Origin: an uncultured Gemmiger sp.
Lineage (GTDB): Bacteria; Bacillota; Clostridia; Oscillospirales; Ruminococcaceae
Length of the DNA stretch: 64,000 nucleotides
Direction: 5' to 3'
Assembly (NCBI GenBank): GCA_944388215.1
Contig: CALXHT010000005.1
Location: 1-64,000, forward strand
In this document: in pieces, positions 16,724 to 25,205 of the stretch
Layout: the number at the start of each line of letters is the position of its first letter
Numbering within the stretch: position 1 is the first letter of the stretch
The notes under the pieces: generated by a model
Seen by the model: only the letters and a program-made list of their open reading frames with translations
The model's database searches: none
What the model was told of the DNA's origin: nothing
Position numbers and translations under genes: made by a program

Positions 16724-18348
16724 AAAAGTTTGTATCCCTCTGCGCGGCGGTGCTGCTGGCGGGTTCGCTGGTGCTCTCGGGCTGCCACGGCCGCCGGGAA
16801 CAGGCGGCCTTCGCGGTGCCGGATTCCTTCGACACCTCCAAAAACTACGAGGTGGTCTTCTGGGCCAAGAACGATACCAACAAGACCCAGACCGATATCT
16901 ACAAACAGGCCATCGAGGACTTCCAGCAGCTTTACCCCAACATCACGGTGACGCTGCGCCTCTACACCGACTACGGCGACATCTATAACGATGTCATCAC
17001 CAACATTTCCACCGGCACCACCCCCAACGTCTGCATCACCTACCCCGACCACATCGCCACCTACCTAACCGGCAACAACGTGGTGGTGCCGCTGGACGAC
17101 CTCTTCGCCGACGAGCACTACGGCCTGGGCGGCGATGAGCTGCTCTACGACGGGCCCTCCCGGGAGGAGATGGTGTCCCAGTTCCTGGAGGAATGCCGGC
17201 TGGGCGGGTCCTACTACGCCATTCCCTACATGCGCTCCACCGAGGCCTGCTACATCAACAAGGACTTTGTGGAGGCCCTGGGGTATGAGGTGCCCGACGT
17301 GCTGACCTGGGATTTCGTCTGGGAAGTGTCCGAGGCGGCGGCCGCCACCAAGGGCGCCGACGGCGTCTACAGCCTCAACGGCCAGAAGGTGCTGATCCCC
17401 TTCCTCTACAAATCTACCGACAACATGATGATCCAGATGCTGCGCCAGAAGGGGGCGGGTTACTCCACCTCCACCGGCGACATCCAGCTCTTCAACGACA
17501 CGACGACCCAGCTGCTGGAGGGCATCGCCGCCCACACGGCCAGCGGGGCCTTCTCCACCTTCAAAATTTCCGGCTATCCGGCCAACTTCCTCAACGCCGG
17601 ACAGTGCGTCTTTGCGGTGGACTCCACCGCCGGCTCCACCTGGATGGGCAGCGATGCGCCGCTGATGGACATTGCCGCCGACGAGGTGGTTTCCTTTGAC
17701 ACCGAGGTGCGGATGATTCCCCAGTTTGACCCCGACCATCCCCAGATGATCTCCCAGGGCCCCTCCATCTGCATCTTCAACAAGGACGACCCCCAGGAGG
17801 TGCTGGCCTCCTGGCTGTTCGCCCAGTATCTGCTCACCAATGATGTGCAGATCGCCTACTCCGAGACGGAGGGCTACGTGCCGGTGACCACCAAGGCCCA
17901 GGCCGACCCCGCCTACCAGGACTACCTGAGCCGGGCAGGGGAGGACAACAACACCCACTACCAGGTGAAGATGGACGCCGTGCAGCTGCTGCTGGACCAT
18001 CTGGACGACACCTTTGTGACGGCGGTCTTCAACGGGTCGGCCTCGCTGCGGGATGCGGCTGGCCAGCTCATCGAGGATGTGACCAAGTCGGTGCGGCGCA
18101 GCCAGACGGTGGATGACGCCTACATCCAGGCGCTCTACGCCGACACCCAGTCGCTGTACCATCTGGACGCAGTTTCGCCCTCGGGGGGCAAGGCCGATCT
18201 GGGCCCGCTGCCCGGCACCGCCGTGGCGCTGCTGGCGGGCCTGGCCGCCGCCTGGATCCTCATGCTGGCCTATGTGGCCTGGCAGGCGGTGCGCCGCCGC
18301 AGCGCCCAAAAGGCGCAAAAACGCCTTGATGAGGGCAAAAAAGGTTGA
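16720..18348 (+). CDS. Extracellular solute-binding lipoprotein with extra C-terminal membrane anchor
   Basis: 542-residue family-1 binding protein for the adjacent importer. A lipoprotein signal ends in VLSGC with Cys22 as the lipidated residue. The mature part has the alternating alpha/beta pattern of carbohydrate-binding proteins (for example VVFWAKNDTNKT and the ITVTLRLYTDY strand). Unusually, the C-terminus has a second anchor: from about residue 500, AVALLAGLAAAWILMLAYVAW forms a transmembrane helix, here quoted in two parts as AVALLAGLAAAW and ILMLAYVAW, followed by a basic cytoplasmic tail. The protein is also about 100 residues longer than typical. The start is fixed by GGGGAGG about 9 bases upstream and the ATGA overlap with permease 2. 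Confidence 0.88.
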   Translation: MKKFVSLCAAVLLAGSLVLSGCHGRREQAAFAVPDSFDTSKNYEVVFWAKNDTNKTQTDIYKQAIEDFQQLYPNITVTLRLYTDYGDIYNDVITNISTGTTPNVCITYPDHIATYLTGNNVVVPLDDLFADEHYGLGGDELLYDGPSREEMVSQFLEECRLGGSYYAIPYMRSTEACYINKDFVEALGYEVPDVLTWDFVWEVSEAAAATKGADGVYSLNGQKVLIPFLYKSTDNMMIQMLRQKGAGYSTSTGDIQLFNDTTTQLLEGIAAHTASGAFSTFKISGYPANFLNAGQCVFAVDSTAGSTWMGSDAPLMDIAADEVVSFDTEVRMIPQFDPDHPQMISQGPSICIFNKDDPQEVLASWLFAQYLLTNDVQIAYSETEGYVPVTTKAQADPAYQDYLSRAGEDNNTHYQVKMDAVQLLLDHLDDTFVTAVFNGSASLRDAAGQLIEDVTKSVRRSQTVDDAYIQALYADTQSLYHLDAVSPSGGKADLGPLPGTAVALLAGLAAAWILMLAYVAWQAVRRRSAQKAQKRLDEGKKG

Positions 18349-18372
18349 TTTTCCGGCCCGTTGCGGTATAAT
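18345..18372 (+). promoter_or_regulatory. Internal promoter for the OB-fold-like lipoprotein
   Basis: TTGATT, 16-base spacer, consensus TATAAT, placed across the stop codon of the binding protein and 49 bases before the next ATG. Confidence 0.75.
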
Positions 18373-18421
18373 AGCTAGGAGGTTGCGCCTGAACGCAACC
18401 CGTTTAAGGAGGATATTGAAC

Positions 18422-19252
18422 ATGAAAAAAATTCTGTCTGTGCTGATGGCACTGGGCATGACCTTCTCGCTCGCCGCCTGTGCGGGCAGCACTTCGTCTT
18501 CCAGCGAAGCTGCTTCCGAGTCTGCGTCTGCCTCCTCTGCCGTCGAGTCCGAGGCTGTTTCTTCCGAAGCCGCCACTTCCGAGGCCGCCGCTTCCGGCAC
18601 CGTGCTGAGCCATGAGGAGTACATGGCCGCCGATCTGGACACCGAGGTCACCATCGAAGCCTACGTCCAGGCCAAGCAGTCCTGGTACGCCGAGCAGGCC
18701 ACCGCCACCGTCTATCTGCAGGATCAGGACGGCGCCTACTTCGCCTACGACATGGCCTGCTCCGAGGAGGACTACGACAAGCTGACCCCTGGCACCTGCA
18801 TCCGCGTCACCGGCTACAAGAGCGAGTGGAGCGGTGAGGTGGAGATCACCGACGGCACCTTCGAGTTCGTGGACGGCGCCGACACCTTCGTGGCCGAGCC
18901 CCTGGATGTCACCGAGCTGCTGGGCAGCGATGAACTCATCGACCATCAGAACGAGCTGGTCAGCTTCAAGGGCCTGACCGTGGAGCCCAGCACCGACGCC
19001 AACGGCGCCGAGGCTGCCTTCCTGTACAACTACGACGGTTCCGGCACGGACGGCGATGACCTGTACTTCAACGCCTCCTACAATGGCCAGACCTACACCT
19101 TCACCATCGAGAGCTACCTCTGCGACAACACCACCGAGGTCTACCAGGCGGTGAAGAACCTGCAGGTGGGCCAGACCATCGACATGGAAGGCTTCCTGTA
19201 CTGGTACGAGGGCGTCAACCCCCACATCACTTCGGTCACCGTCACCGGCTGA
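18422..19252 (+). CDS. Lipoprotein with two OB-fold-like modules, function unknown
   Basis: 276-residue secreted lipoprotein. The signal ends in SLAAC with Cys20, followed by a Ser/Ala/Glu-rich spacer (to about residue 60). The mature part holds two similar beta-rich units: the first around VTIEAYVQAKQSW to CIRVTGYKSEW, the second around LVSFKGLTVEP to TIDMEGFLYWYEG. Each resembles the beta-barrel layout of small OB-fold surface domains with G-Y/G-F strand ends. AAGGAGG lies 9 bases before the ATG. Although it follows the ABC operon, its own promoter and terminator suggest separate expression. The ligand is unknown. Confidence 0.75.
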   Translation: MKKILSVLMALGMTFSLAACAGSTSSSSEAASESASASSAVESEAVSSEAATSEAAASGTVLSHEEYMAADLDTEVTIEAYVQAKQSWYAEQATATVYLQDQDGAYFAYDMACSEEDYDKLTPGTCIRVTGYKSEWSGEVEITDGTFEFVDGADTFVAEPLDVTELLGSDELIDHQNELVSFKGLTVEPSTDANGAEAAFLYNYDGSGTDGDDLYFNASYNGQTYTFTIESYLCDNTTEVYQAVKNLQVGQTIDMEGFLYWYEGVNPHITSVTVTG

Positions 19253-19275
19253 TCGGAAAAAAGCGCGATCTTTCG

Positions 19276-19306
19276 GGCGGCACAGCTTGGGCTGTGCCGC
19301 CTTTTG
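19276..19306 (+). terminator. Terminator of the OB-fold-like lipoprotein gene
   Basis: Perfect 11-bp stem (19276-19286 with 19291-19301), 4-base loop, then TTTT. It partly overlaps the -35 of the next promoter. Confidence 0.9.
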
Positions 19307-19315
19307 TGCTATACT
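19287..19315 (+). promoter_or_regulatory. SigA-type promoter for the MBL-fold hydrolase
   Basis: TTGGGC, 17-base spacer, TATACT with an upstream TG (extended -10). It is embedded in the preceding terminator and lies 27 bases before the ATG. Confidence 0.7.
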
Positions 19316-19341
19316 GGAACCAAAAACGGGAGGAAAGGACC

Positions 19342-20154
19342 ATGCGGATCATCACGCTCATCGAGAACACCCCCGGCGCGCCGGGGTGCACCCATGAACA
19401 CGGGCTGAGTCTCTACATCGAGACCGCCCGCCACAGACTGCTGCTGGACACCGGTGCCACCGGCGCCTTTGCGGACAATGCCGCCGCCCTGGGACTGGAC
19501 CTCTCCCGGGTGGACACGGTGGTGCTCAGCCACGGCCACTACGACCACGCCGGGGGCCTCTTGCGCCTGGCGGAACTGGCGCCCCGGGCGCAGATCTATA
19601 TGCAGCGGGGGGCAGCGGGGGACTTCTACCACGGCGACCGCTATATCGGCATCGACAAAGCCATCCTGCAGCTGCCCAACCTGCATCTGCTGGAGGGCGA
19701 CTGCCGTCTGGATGAGGAGCTTTTCCTCTTCACCGGCATTACGGGGCGGCGCTTCTGGCCGGAAAGCAACCGGGAACTGCAGGCAGCGGCCCCCGACGGC
19801 CGCCTGGTGCAGGACGATTTTTCCCACGAACAGTGCCTGGTCATCTCCCTGAACGGGCAGCATGTCCTGCTGTCGGGCTGCGCCCACAACGGCATCCTCA
19901 ACATTCTGGACCGCCACCGGGAACTGTTCGGCGGCGACCCCGATGTGGCGGTCAGCGGTTTTCATATGAAGCAGGCCGACCCCTACACGCCGGAACAGTG
20001 GCAGATCATCGAGGCCACCGGCCGGGCGCTGCAAGGGTATCACACCCGGTTCTTCACCGGCCACTGCACCGGCAAGCCCGCCCAGGAGCGGCTGCTGGAA
20101 ATTCTGGGGGATCAGCTGCAGCCGCTGCACAGCGGGATGCCGCTGGACCTGTGA
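19342..20154 (+). CDS. MBL-fold metallo-hydrolase (MptA/RFAP-synthase-like COG group)
   Basis: 270-residue cytoplasmic metallo-beta-lactamase-fold protein. The di-metal motif is LSHGHYDHAGG, and further ligands are expected at SGCAHNG and FTGHCTG. It fits the group often annotated 7,8-dihydropterin-6-methyl-4-(beta-D-ribofuranosyl)-aminobenzene-phosphate synthase in archaea. In bacteria that reaction is not established, so the substrate is left open. The start follows GGGAGGAAAGG. It is probably monocistronic. Confidence 0.85.
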   Translation: MRIITLIENTPGAPGCTHEHGLSLYIETARHRLLLDTGATGAFADNAAALGLDLSRVDTVVLSHGHYDHAGGLLRLAELAPRAQIYMQRGAAGDFYHGDRYIGIDKAILQLPNLHLLEGDCRLDEELFLFTGITGRRFWPESNRELQAAAPDGRLVQDDFSHEQCLVISLNGQHVLLSGCAHNGILNILDRHRELFGGDPDVAVSGFHMKQADPYTPEQWQIIEATGRALQGYHTRFFTGHCTGKPAQERLLEILGDQLQPLHSGMPLDL

Positions 20155-20194
20155 GCCAGCGGAGCAAATAGACCGCCCCAGGACCCAATGACCC

Positions 20195-20231
20195 CGGCAG
20201 GACCTTCCCCCAAAGGCCCTGTCGCTTTTTT
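20195..20231 (+). terminator. Terminator of the MBL-fold hydrolase gene
   Basis: Stem CGGCAGG with CCTGTCG plus inner CCTT with AAGG, one internal mismatch, followed by TTTTTT. Confidence 0.7.
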
Positions 20232-20265
20232 GTTGTAAAAATTCGCGGCATGGGCAAAATTTTTG

Positions 20266-20293
20266 TTGCTTTTTTAACAGGGCGTGGTACAAT
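20266..20293 (+). promoter_or_regulatory. SigA-type promoter for the TetR operon
   Basis: TTGCTT, 16-base spacer, TACAAT, 39 bases before the tetR ATG. Confidence 0.65.
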
Positions 20294-20305
20294 GGAATCA
20301 TAAAA

Positions 20306-20317
20306 TAACACTTGTTA
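20306..20317 (+). promoter_or_regulatory. Palindrome, candidate TetR operator
   Basis: TAACA and TGTTA are perfect inverted arms separated by two bases. It lies just downstream of the -10 of the tetR promoter, where an autorepressor would block transcription. Binding is an inference from position only. Confidence 0.45.
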
Positions 20318-20331
20318 CAAAAGGAGAGCCC

Positions 20332-20922
20332 ATGCCCCGTTCCAAGCAGATCGAAAAAGAGGATATTCTGCGTGCCGCCGCCCAGGTCATCCGGCAGAAA
20401 GGGGAGGGGGCCCTCACGGTGCGCAGCATCGCGGGGGAGCTGGGGTGTTCCACCCAGCCGCTCTACTATGAATTCACCAATATGGAGCAGCTGCGGGCGG
20501 CGCTGCTGCCCTATGTGCGTAAGGAATACCTGCAGTTCCGGTGCACCAACTACAAGGAATTCGGGCAGCATTTTTTACAGTTTGCCCGGCAGGAAAAGGA
20601 ACTGTTCCGGTTTGTCTATCTGCGGCGCCGGGCGCCGGGGGAAACGCTGCTGGACGATATCAACCAGGACGAGACCATCCGGCTGCTCAGCCAGAACCTG
20701 GAGATGGACCCCGAGACCGCCCGGCGGATGCACCACCAGATGCAGTACCGCTGTTACGGCATGGGGGTCATGCTGGCCACCGATTACTGCGACCTCACCG
20801 AGGCCCAGATCGATGCTGAACTGACCGAGTTCTACAAGGTCATTCTGCGCTATTACAAGAATGTCACCGACGACGCCCAGCTGCAGTACTGGCTGGGGCG
20901 GTCCCGCCATCTGATCCTGTGA
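20332..20922 (+). CDS. TetR/AcrR-family transcriptional regulator
   Basis: 196-residue DNA-binding repressor. The N-terminal helix-turn-helix spans about residues 9-50 (ILRAAAQVIRQKGEGALTVR, then IAGELGCSTQPLYYEF), the conserved TetR signature. The C-terminal ligand domain is divergent, so the effector is unknown. The start is the ATG after AGGAGAGCC. It is the first gene of a cluster with two redox proteins, separated from the flavoprotein by only 17 bases, so it probably controls them and itself. Confidence 0.88.
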   Translation: MPRSKQIEKEDILRAAAQVIRQKGEGALTVRSIAGELGCSTQPLYYEFTNMEQLRAALLPYVRKEYLQFRCTNYKEFGQHFLQFARQEKELFRFVYLRRRAPGETLLDDINQDETIRLLSQNLEMDPETARRMHHQMQYRCYGMGVMLATDYCDLTEAQIDAELTEFYKVILRYYKNVTDDAQLQYWLGRSRHLIL

Positions 20923-20939
20923 TTTGCAAGGAGGTCTTT

Positions 20940-22490
20940 ATGGAAACGCAAAACACAAAACGCTATGACGTGGTGGTCATCGGCGCCGGCAACGGCGGTC
21001 TGACCGCCGCCATCCGTGTGCTGCAGGGGGGCTATTCCTGCCTGCTGCTGGAAAAGCACAATCTGCCCGGCGGCTTTGCCACCAGCTTCAAGCGGGGCCG
21101 CTTCGAGTTCGAGGCCAGCCTGCACGAGCTCAACGACTTTGGTTCGCCCACCGAACCCGGTGATATCCGCACCCTCTTCCGGGAGCTGGGGGTGGAGGAC
21201 AAGATCAACTGGATCCGCATCCCCGAGGCCTACCACCTGATCACCACCGACAAGAAATATGACTGCGAGATGCCCTTCGGCGTGGAGGCCTTCATCGACA
21301 GGATGGAGCAGTATGTGCCGGGCTCCCGCAAATCCATGACGGAATTCTTCCAGCTCTGCAACGAGGTGCGGGACGCCCAGACCTACTCCAACGCGGTGAA
21401 CGGCAACACCGATTCGGACTATATGAAGTCCCATTTCCCCAACTTCATCAAGGCGGGCAGCTACTCGGTGAATGAGGTGCTGGAAGCCCTCAAAATGCCC
21501 CAGGCGGCCCGGGATATCCTCAATGCCTACTGGTGCTATCTGGGTGTGGACTGCGACCGGCTGAGCTTTTTGCACTACGGCTCGATGGTCATCCGCTACA
21601 TCACCCGGGACGCCTGGATGCCCAAGATGCGCTCCCACGAGATCAGCCTGGCCATGGACGCCCGCATCCGGGAACTGGGCGGCGATATCTGGTATCATTC
21701 CGAGGCCGCGTCCATCCTCACCGATGACAACCGGGCCATCACCGGCGTGCAGCTCACCGACGGCACCGTCATCGAGACCCGCCACGTCATCGCCAACTGT
21801 GCCCCGCACCTGGTTTTCGGCAAGATGCTGGACAAGAAGTCCGTCACCGAGGCCCAGATCCGCGCCACCAACGCCCGGACCTTCGCGGGCCGCGGCTTCA
21901 CCCTCTTCCTGGGACTCAACAAATCCGCCCAGGAACTGGGCATCAGGAGCCACAACTACTTCATCTACGATACCGCCGACACCGTCAAACAGTACGACCT
22001 GATGCGCAAGGTCTCCACCAACCATGCCCAGGCCACCGTCTGTCTGAACAACGCCTACCCCGAGTGCTCCCCCGAAGGCACCTGCATGATGTATTTCACC
22101 ACCCTCATCATGTCGGATGACTGGGGCAACGTCTCCGAGACCGACTATTTCAAGGCCAAGGACCGTCTGGCCGAGGACATGATCAACGTCTTTGAGAGGG
22201 AGACCGGCTGTAAAATCCGCGATGCCATCGAGGAGATCGCGGTGGCCTCTCCCACCACCTATGCCCGGTACTGCGGCCATCCCGAGGGCGTCATCTACGG
22301 CTACGAGACCGCCGGCTGGGACAGCCTGATGCCCCGCATGATGATGATGAAGGAGGACGCCGCCCTCTGTCCGGGGCTGCGGTTTGCCGGCGGCTACGCC
22401 ATGCGTTCCAGCGGCTATTCCAGCGCCTATGTGTCGGGCGATCTGTCCGGCCGCCAGACGGTGGGCGATCTCAAGAAGGAGGCGCAGTGA
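20940..22490 (+). CDS. CrtI/retinol-saturase-like FAD-dependent oxidoreductase
   Basis: 516-residue flavoprotein. The N-terminal dinucleotide-binding site VVVIGAGNGGLTAA is followed by the phytoene-desaturase-type LLEKHNLPGGFATSF. A C-terminal FAD-contact segment RFAGGYAMRSSGYSSAYVSG is also present. The start follows AAGGAGG by 7 bases. Family members desaturate, isomerise or saturate polyene lipids such as phytoene or retinol. There is no carotenoid pathway here, so a saturase or isomerase acting on a dietary or bile-derived lipid is only a guess. The next gene, one base after the stop, supplies a likely electron donor. Confidence 0.85.
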   Translation: METQNTKRYDVVVIGAGNGGLTAAIRVLQGGYSCLLLEKHNLPGGFATSFKRGRFEFEASLHELNDFGSPTEPGDIRTLFRELGVEDKINWIRIPEAYHLITTDKKYDCEMPFGVEAFIDRMEQYVPGSRKSMTEFFQLCNEVRDAQTYSNAVNGNTDSDYMKSHFPNFIKAGSYSVNEVLEALKMPQAARDILNAYWCYLGVDCDRLSFLHYGSMVIRYITRDAWMPKMRSHEISLAMDARIRELGGDIWYHSEAASILTDDNRAITGVQLTDGTVIETRHVIANCAPHLVFGKMLDKKSVTEAQIRATNARTFAGRGFTLFLGLNKSAQELGIRSHNYFIYDTADTVKQYDLMRKVSTNHAQATVCLNNAYPECSPEGTCMMYFTTLIMSDDWGNVSETDYFKAKDRLAEDMINVFERETGCKIRDAIEEIAVASPTTYARYCGHPEGVIYGYETAGWDSLMPRMMMMKEDAALCPGLRFAGGYAMRSSGYSSAYVSGDLSGRQTVGDLKKEAQ

Positions 22491-22491
22491 T

Positions 22492-23655
22492 ATGAACTTC
22501 AAAAAACAGATCTTCGGATTCATGGATATGCTCCGCTTCACCAAGTTGGTGCCCAACCGCCGCAAGGAGCTGGCCTCCGGTGCCGATACGCCGCTGCCCC
22601 AGCATTACCGTGTGAACGAGATGGCCAAGGCGCTGCATCCCGGCCGCATGGAGGTGGAGGTCACCGCCGTGCGCGCCCTCACCGACCGGATGACCGAGCT
22701 GACCTTCCGCCGCACCGATGCCGATGCCTTCCCCTTCTTCCGGGCAGGGCAGTATGTCTCGCTGCAGGGCACCGTGGAGGGCAGCGTGGTCAGCCGTCCT
22801 TACTCCATCTCCTCCAGCCCCCGGGAAGCCCTGCAAAACAAGCTGACCCTGGGCATCGAGGATGCCGGATTCTTCTCGGACTACCTCAACCGCCAGGCCA
22901 AGGTGGGGGACCGGTTCCTCATGACCGAGCCCGCCGGCGAATTCCACTACGAGACGCTGCGGGATCACAAGAAGATCGTCTGCGTGGCAGGCGGCAGCGG
23001 CATCACGCCCTTCCTCTCGATGGCCAAGAGCCGGAAGGAGGGGGATGAGCCCTACGAGATGCTGCTTTTCTACGGCGCCCGTGACGAAGCCCATCTGGCC
23101 TACAAGGCCGAACTGGACGCCCTGGCGGCGGAAGGGGCTCTGAAGGTGGTCTACGTTCTCAGCGACGAAACGCGGCAAGGCTACGAGCATGGTTTCGTCT
23201 CGGCGGAACTGATGAAAAAATATGCCGATCTGCAGGATGTTACCTTCTTCCTCTGCGGCCCGGCGGCCATGTATGCCTTTATCCAGAAGGAGCTGGAACC
23301 CCTGCAGCTGCCGGTGAAGGCGGTGCGCAAGGACGCCACCTGCTGCGGTGCCCGCGCGGTGGAAAATCCCCGCACCTTCACCCTCACCGTCCATATCCGG
23401 GACAAGGTCTGTACGGTGCCTGCCCGGGAGGACGAGACGCTGCTGGTGTCCATGGAGCGGGGCGGCATCCAGGCGCCCAACAAGTGCCGGGCCGGCGGCT
23501 GCGGCTACTGCCACAGCAAGTGGCTGGGCGGCGACTATCTGGTGGCGGACGGCCGGGACGGCCGCCGTGCAGCAGACCGCAAGTTCGGCTGGATTCATCC
23601 CTGTGTGACCTATCCCCAGGCGGATATGGAGATCGACGTACCGCCTGCTGAGTAA
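22492..23655 (+). CDS. Ferredoxin reductase with C-terminal [2Fe-2S] ferredoxin domain
   Basis: 387-residue NAD(P)H-dependent flavin reductase fused to a plant-type ferredoxin. The FAD/FMN motif is RPYSISS, the pyridine-nucleotide part has VAGGSGITPFLSM, and CGPAAMY completes the FNR fold. The C-terminal cluster ligands are Cys332, Cys337 and Cys340 (C-x4-C-x2-C) plus Cys371. About 60 residues before the FNR domain are extra. It starts one base after the CrtI-like flavoprotein, so the two are co-translated, and it very likely passes electrons from NAD(P)H to that enzyme. Confidence 0.88.
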   Translation: MNFKKQIFGFMDMLRFTKLVPNRRKELASGADTPLPQHYRVNEMAKALHPGRMEVEVTAVRALTDRMTELTFRRTDADAFPFFRAGQYVSLQGTVEGSVVSRPYSISSSPREALQNKLTLGIEDAGFFSDYLNRQAKVGDRFLMTEPAGEFHYETLRDHKKIVCVAGGSGITPFLSMAKSRKEGDEPYEMLLFYGARDEAHLAYKAELDALAAEGALKVVYVLSDETRQGYEHGFVSAELMKKYADLQDVTFFLCGPAAMYAFIQKELEPLQLPVKAVRKDATCCGARAVENPRTFTLTVHIRDKVCTVPAREDETLLVSMERGGIQAPNKCRAGGCGYCHSKWLGGDYLVADGRDGRRAADRKFGWIHPCVTYPQADMEIDVPPAE

Positions 23656-23670
23656 TCCTCCCTAACCCGA

Positions 23671-23704
23671 ATCCTGCCGGGCCTTTGCGCCCGGCGGGAT
23701 TTTT
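23671..23704 (+). terminator. Terminator of the TetR/flavoprotein operon
   Basis: 12-bp stem with one G-T pair (23671-23682 with 23689-23700), 6-base loop, then TTTT. Confidence 0.88.
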
Positions 23705-23718
23705 GTGTAAAAAGAGAA

Positions 23719-23747
23719 TTGACAGTCCGCCGCCCGTTTTCTATAAT
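23719..23747 (+). promoter_or_regulatory. Perfect consensus SigA promoter for the permease gene
   Basis: TTGACA, 17-base spacer, TATAAT. It predicts strong constitutive transcription. Confidence 0.9.
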
Positions 23748-23784
23748 ACCGTAGGAAATTTGGTTGAAAATGAGGCATAGGAAA

Positions 23785-24903
23785 ATGAAAAGCGGATTCG
23801 GGCAGCGGTGTGCTGCCTTTTTCAAACAGGAAACGGTATTGTGCATTGCAGCGGTGCTGGCCATCGTGTCGGTGGCCTTCAATCCGCCCAGCGCAGCGTA
23901 TGCGGAGTACATCGACTGGGATACCCTGGCCATGCTCTTCAGCCTGATGGCGGTGATGAAGGGCTTCCAGAAGGCCGGGCTGTTCGTCTGGCTGGGCAAC
24001 TGCCTGCTGCGCCGCACCGACACCACCCGCAAGATGCTCTTTGTGCTGGTGTTCCTGCCCTTCTTCTGCAGCATGGTCATCACCAACGATGTCTCCCTCA
24101 TCACCTTTGTGCCCTTCGCGCTGGTGGTGCTCCACATGGCCGGACAGGACTGGCTGGTGGTGCCGCTGGTCATCCTGCAGACGGTGGCGGCCAACCTGGG
24201 CAGTATGCTCACCCCCATGGGCAATCCCCAGAACCTCTACCTGTACACCAAATCCGGCATGTCCTTCTTTGAGCTGGTGGGCCTCATGCTGCCCTACGCA
24301 CTGCTGTCGGCGGTCTGCCTGGTGCTGCTGATCCTGCGGTGCGAGTCTGTGCCGGTGCAGGCTGCCACCGTCCAGAGCAAACTGGCCCCGCCCCGCACGC
24401 TGGCGGTCTACGGCGCCGGGTTTGTGCTCTGTCTGCTGGGCATCTTCGATGTGCTGCCGCCGCTGGTCATCGCGGCCATCGCCGCCGTCTTCCTGGTCTT
24501 CTACGACCGCGGCGTGCTGGCCAAAGTGGACTACTCGCTGCTGGGCACCTTCATCGCCTTCTTCATTTTTATCGGCAACCTGGGGGGTGTCGGCTGGTTC
24601 AAGGACTTCATCGCTTCGGTGCTGGAAGGCCATGTGGTGGCCGTCTCGGTGCTGGCCAGCCAGGTCATCAGCAACGTGCCCGCCGCGCTGCTTCTCTCCG
24701 GCTTCACCGAAAACTGGAAGGATCTGCTCATCGGCTGCAACCTGGGGGGCCTCGGCACCCTCATCGCGTCCATGGCCAGCCTGATCTCCTACAAGCTGGT
24801 GGCCCAGAACAGCCCCGAACGCCGCAACACCTACCTTGTCTGGTTCACGGTGTGCAACGTGGGGATGCTGGCGCTGCTGCTGATCCTCAACTGGATTCTG
24901 TAA
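23785..24903 (+). CDS. ArsB/CitM-type (SLC13-like) anion permease
   Basis: 372-residue integral membrane protein with about 10-11 hydrophobic segments. The ion-transporter-superfamily features are FLPFFCSMVITNDVSLI in the first half and SQVISNVPAALLLSG in the second, paired re-entrant hairpins with NDV and SNVP motifs. Homologues carry citrate, dicarboxylates or arsenite. Which anion is moved here is not readable. The ATG at 23785 has GAGG 9 bases upstream, and in-frame TTG 23764 and ATG 23770 are alternatives. It is monocistronic with a consensus promoter. A CitA/CitB-type sensor system lies 7 kb away, but a link is speculative. Confidence 0.82.
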   Translation: MKSGFGQRCAAFFKQETVLCIAAVLAIVSVAFNPPSAAYAEYIDWDTLAMLFSLMAVMKGFQKAGLFVWLGNCLLRRTDTTRKMLFVLVFLPFFCSMVITNDVSLITFVPFALVVLHMAGQDWLVVPLVILQTVAANLGSMLTPMGNPQNLYLYTKSGMSFFELVGLMLPYALLSAVCLVLLILRCESVPVQAATVQSKLAPPRTLAVYGAGFVLCLLGIFDVLPPLVIAAIAAVFLVFYDRGVLAKVDYSLLGTFIAFFIFIGNLGGVGWFKDFIASVLEGHVVAVSVLASQVISNVPAALLLSGFTENWKDLLIGCNLGGLGTLIASMASLISYKLVAQNSPERRNTYLVWFTVCNVGMLALLLILNWIL

Positions 24904-24915
24904 GTATGTAAAGAA

Positions 24916-24945
24916 AACTCCCGGACCGTACGGCCCGGGAGTTTT
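24916..24945 (+). terminator. Terminator of the permease gene
   Basis: 9-bp stem (24916-24924 with 24935-24943) and a self-complementary CCGTACGG in the loop, then TTTT. Confidence 0.85.
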
Positions 24946-25055
24946 GTGTGTCCCGCAGGCTTTTGCGGTGCCGGTTTATCACACGTTTTGCATAAAAATG
25001 CGGGCAATCTGCCTGCTTTGGCCGTGATCTGACGCATTTTCAACAAAAAATATCT

Positions 25056-25121
25056 GGAAAAGTGTGCACTTTATCTATTCCGCGGTCACCGGAAAAGTGG
25101 TACAATATAAAAGATTATTAG
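25056..25121 (+). promoter_or_regulatory. Promoter region of the giant surface protein with 9-bp direct repeats
   Basis: In the 302-base gap 24904-25205 after the terminator, GGAAAAGTG occurs twice (25056-25064 and 25091-25099, 35 bases apart). The second copy ends right before TACAATATAA, the likely -10. There is no good -35, so an activator binding the repeats is plausible. The leader to the ATG is about 95 bases. Confidence 0.4.
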
Positions 25122-25205
25122 TGGTAATGGGATGAAATCTTCCGGTTTGTTGCCTGCATGGGGATGCGGAAGAGGAAGTCTTTACAACACAAAGGGGAGA
25201 GTGCC

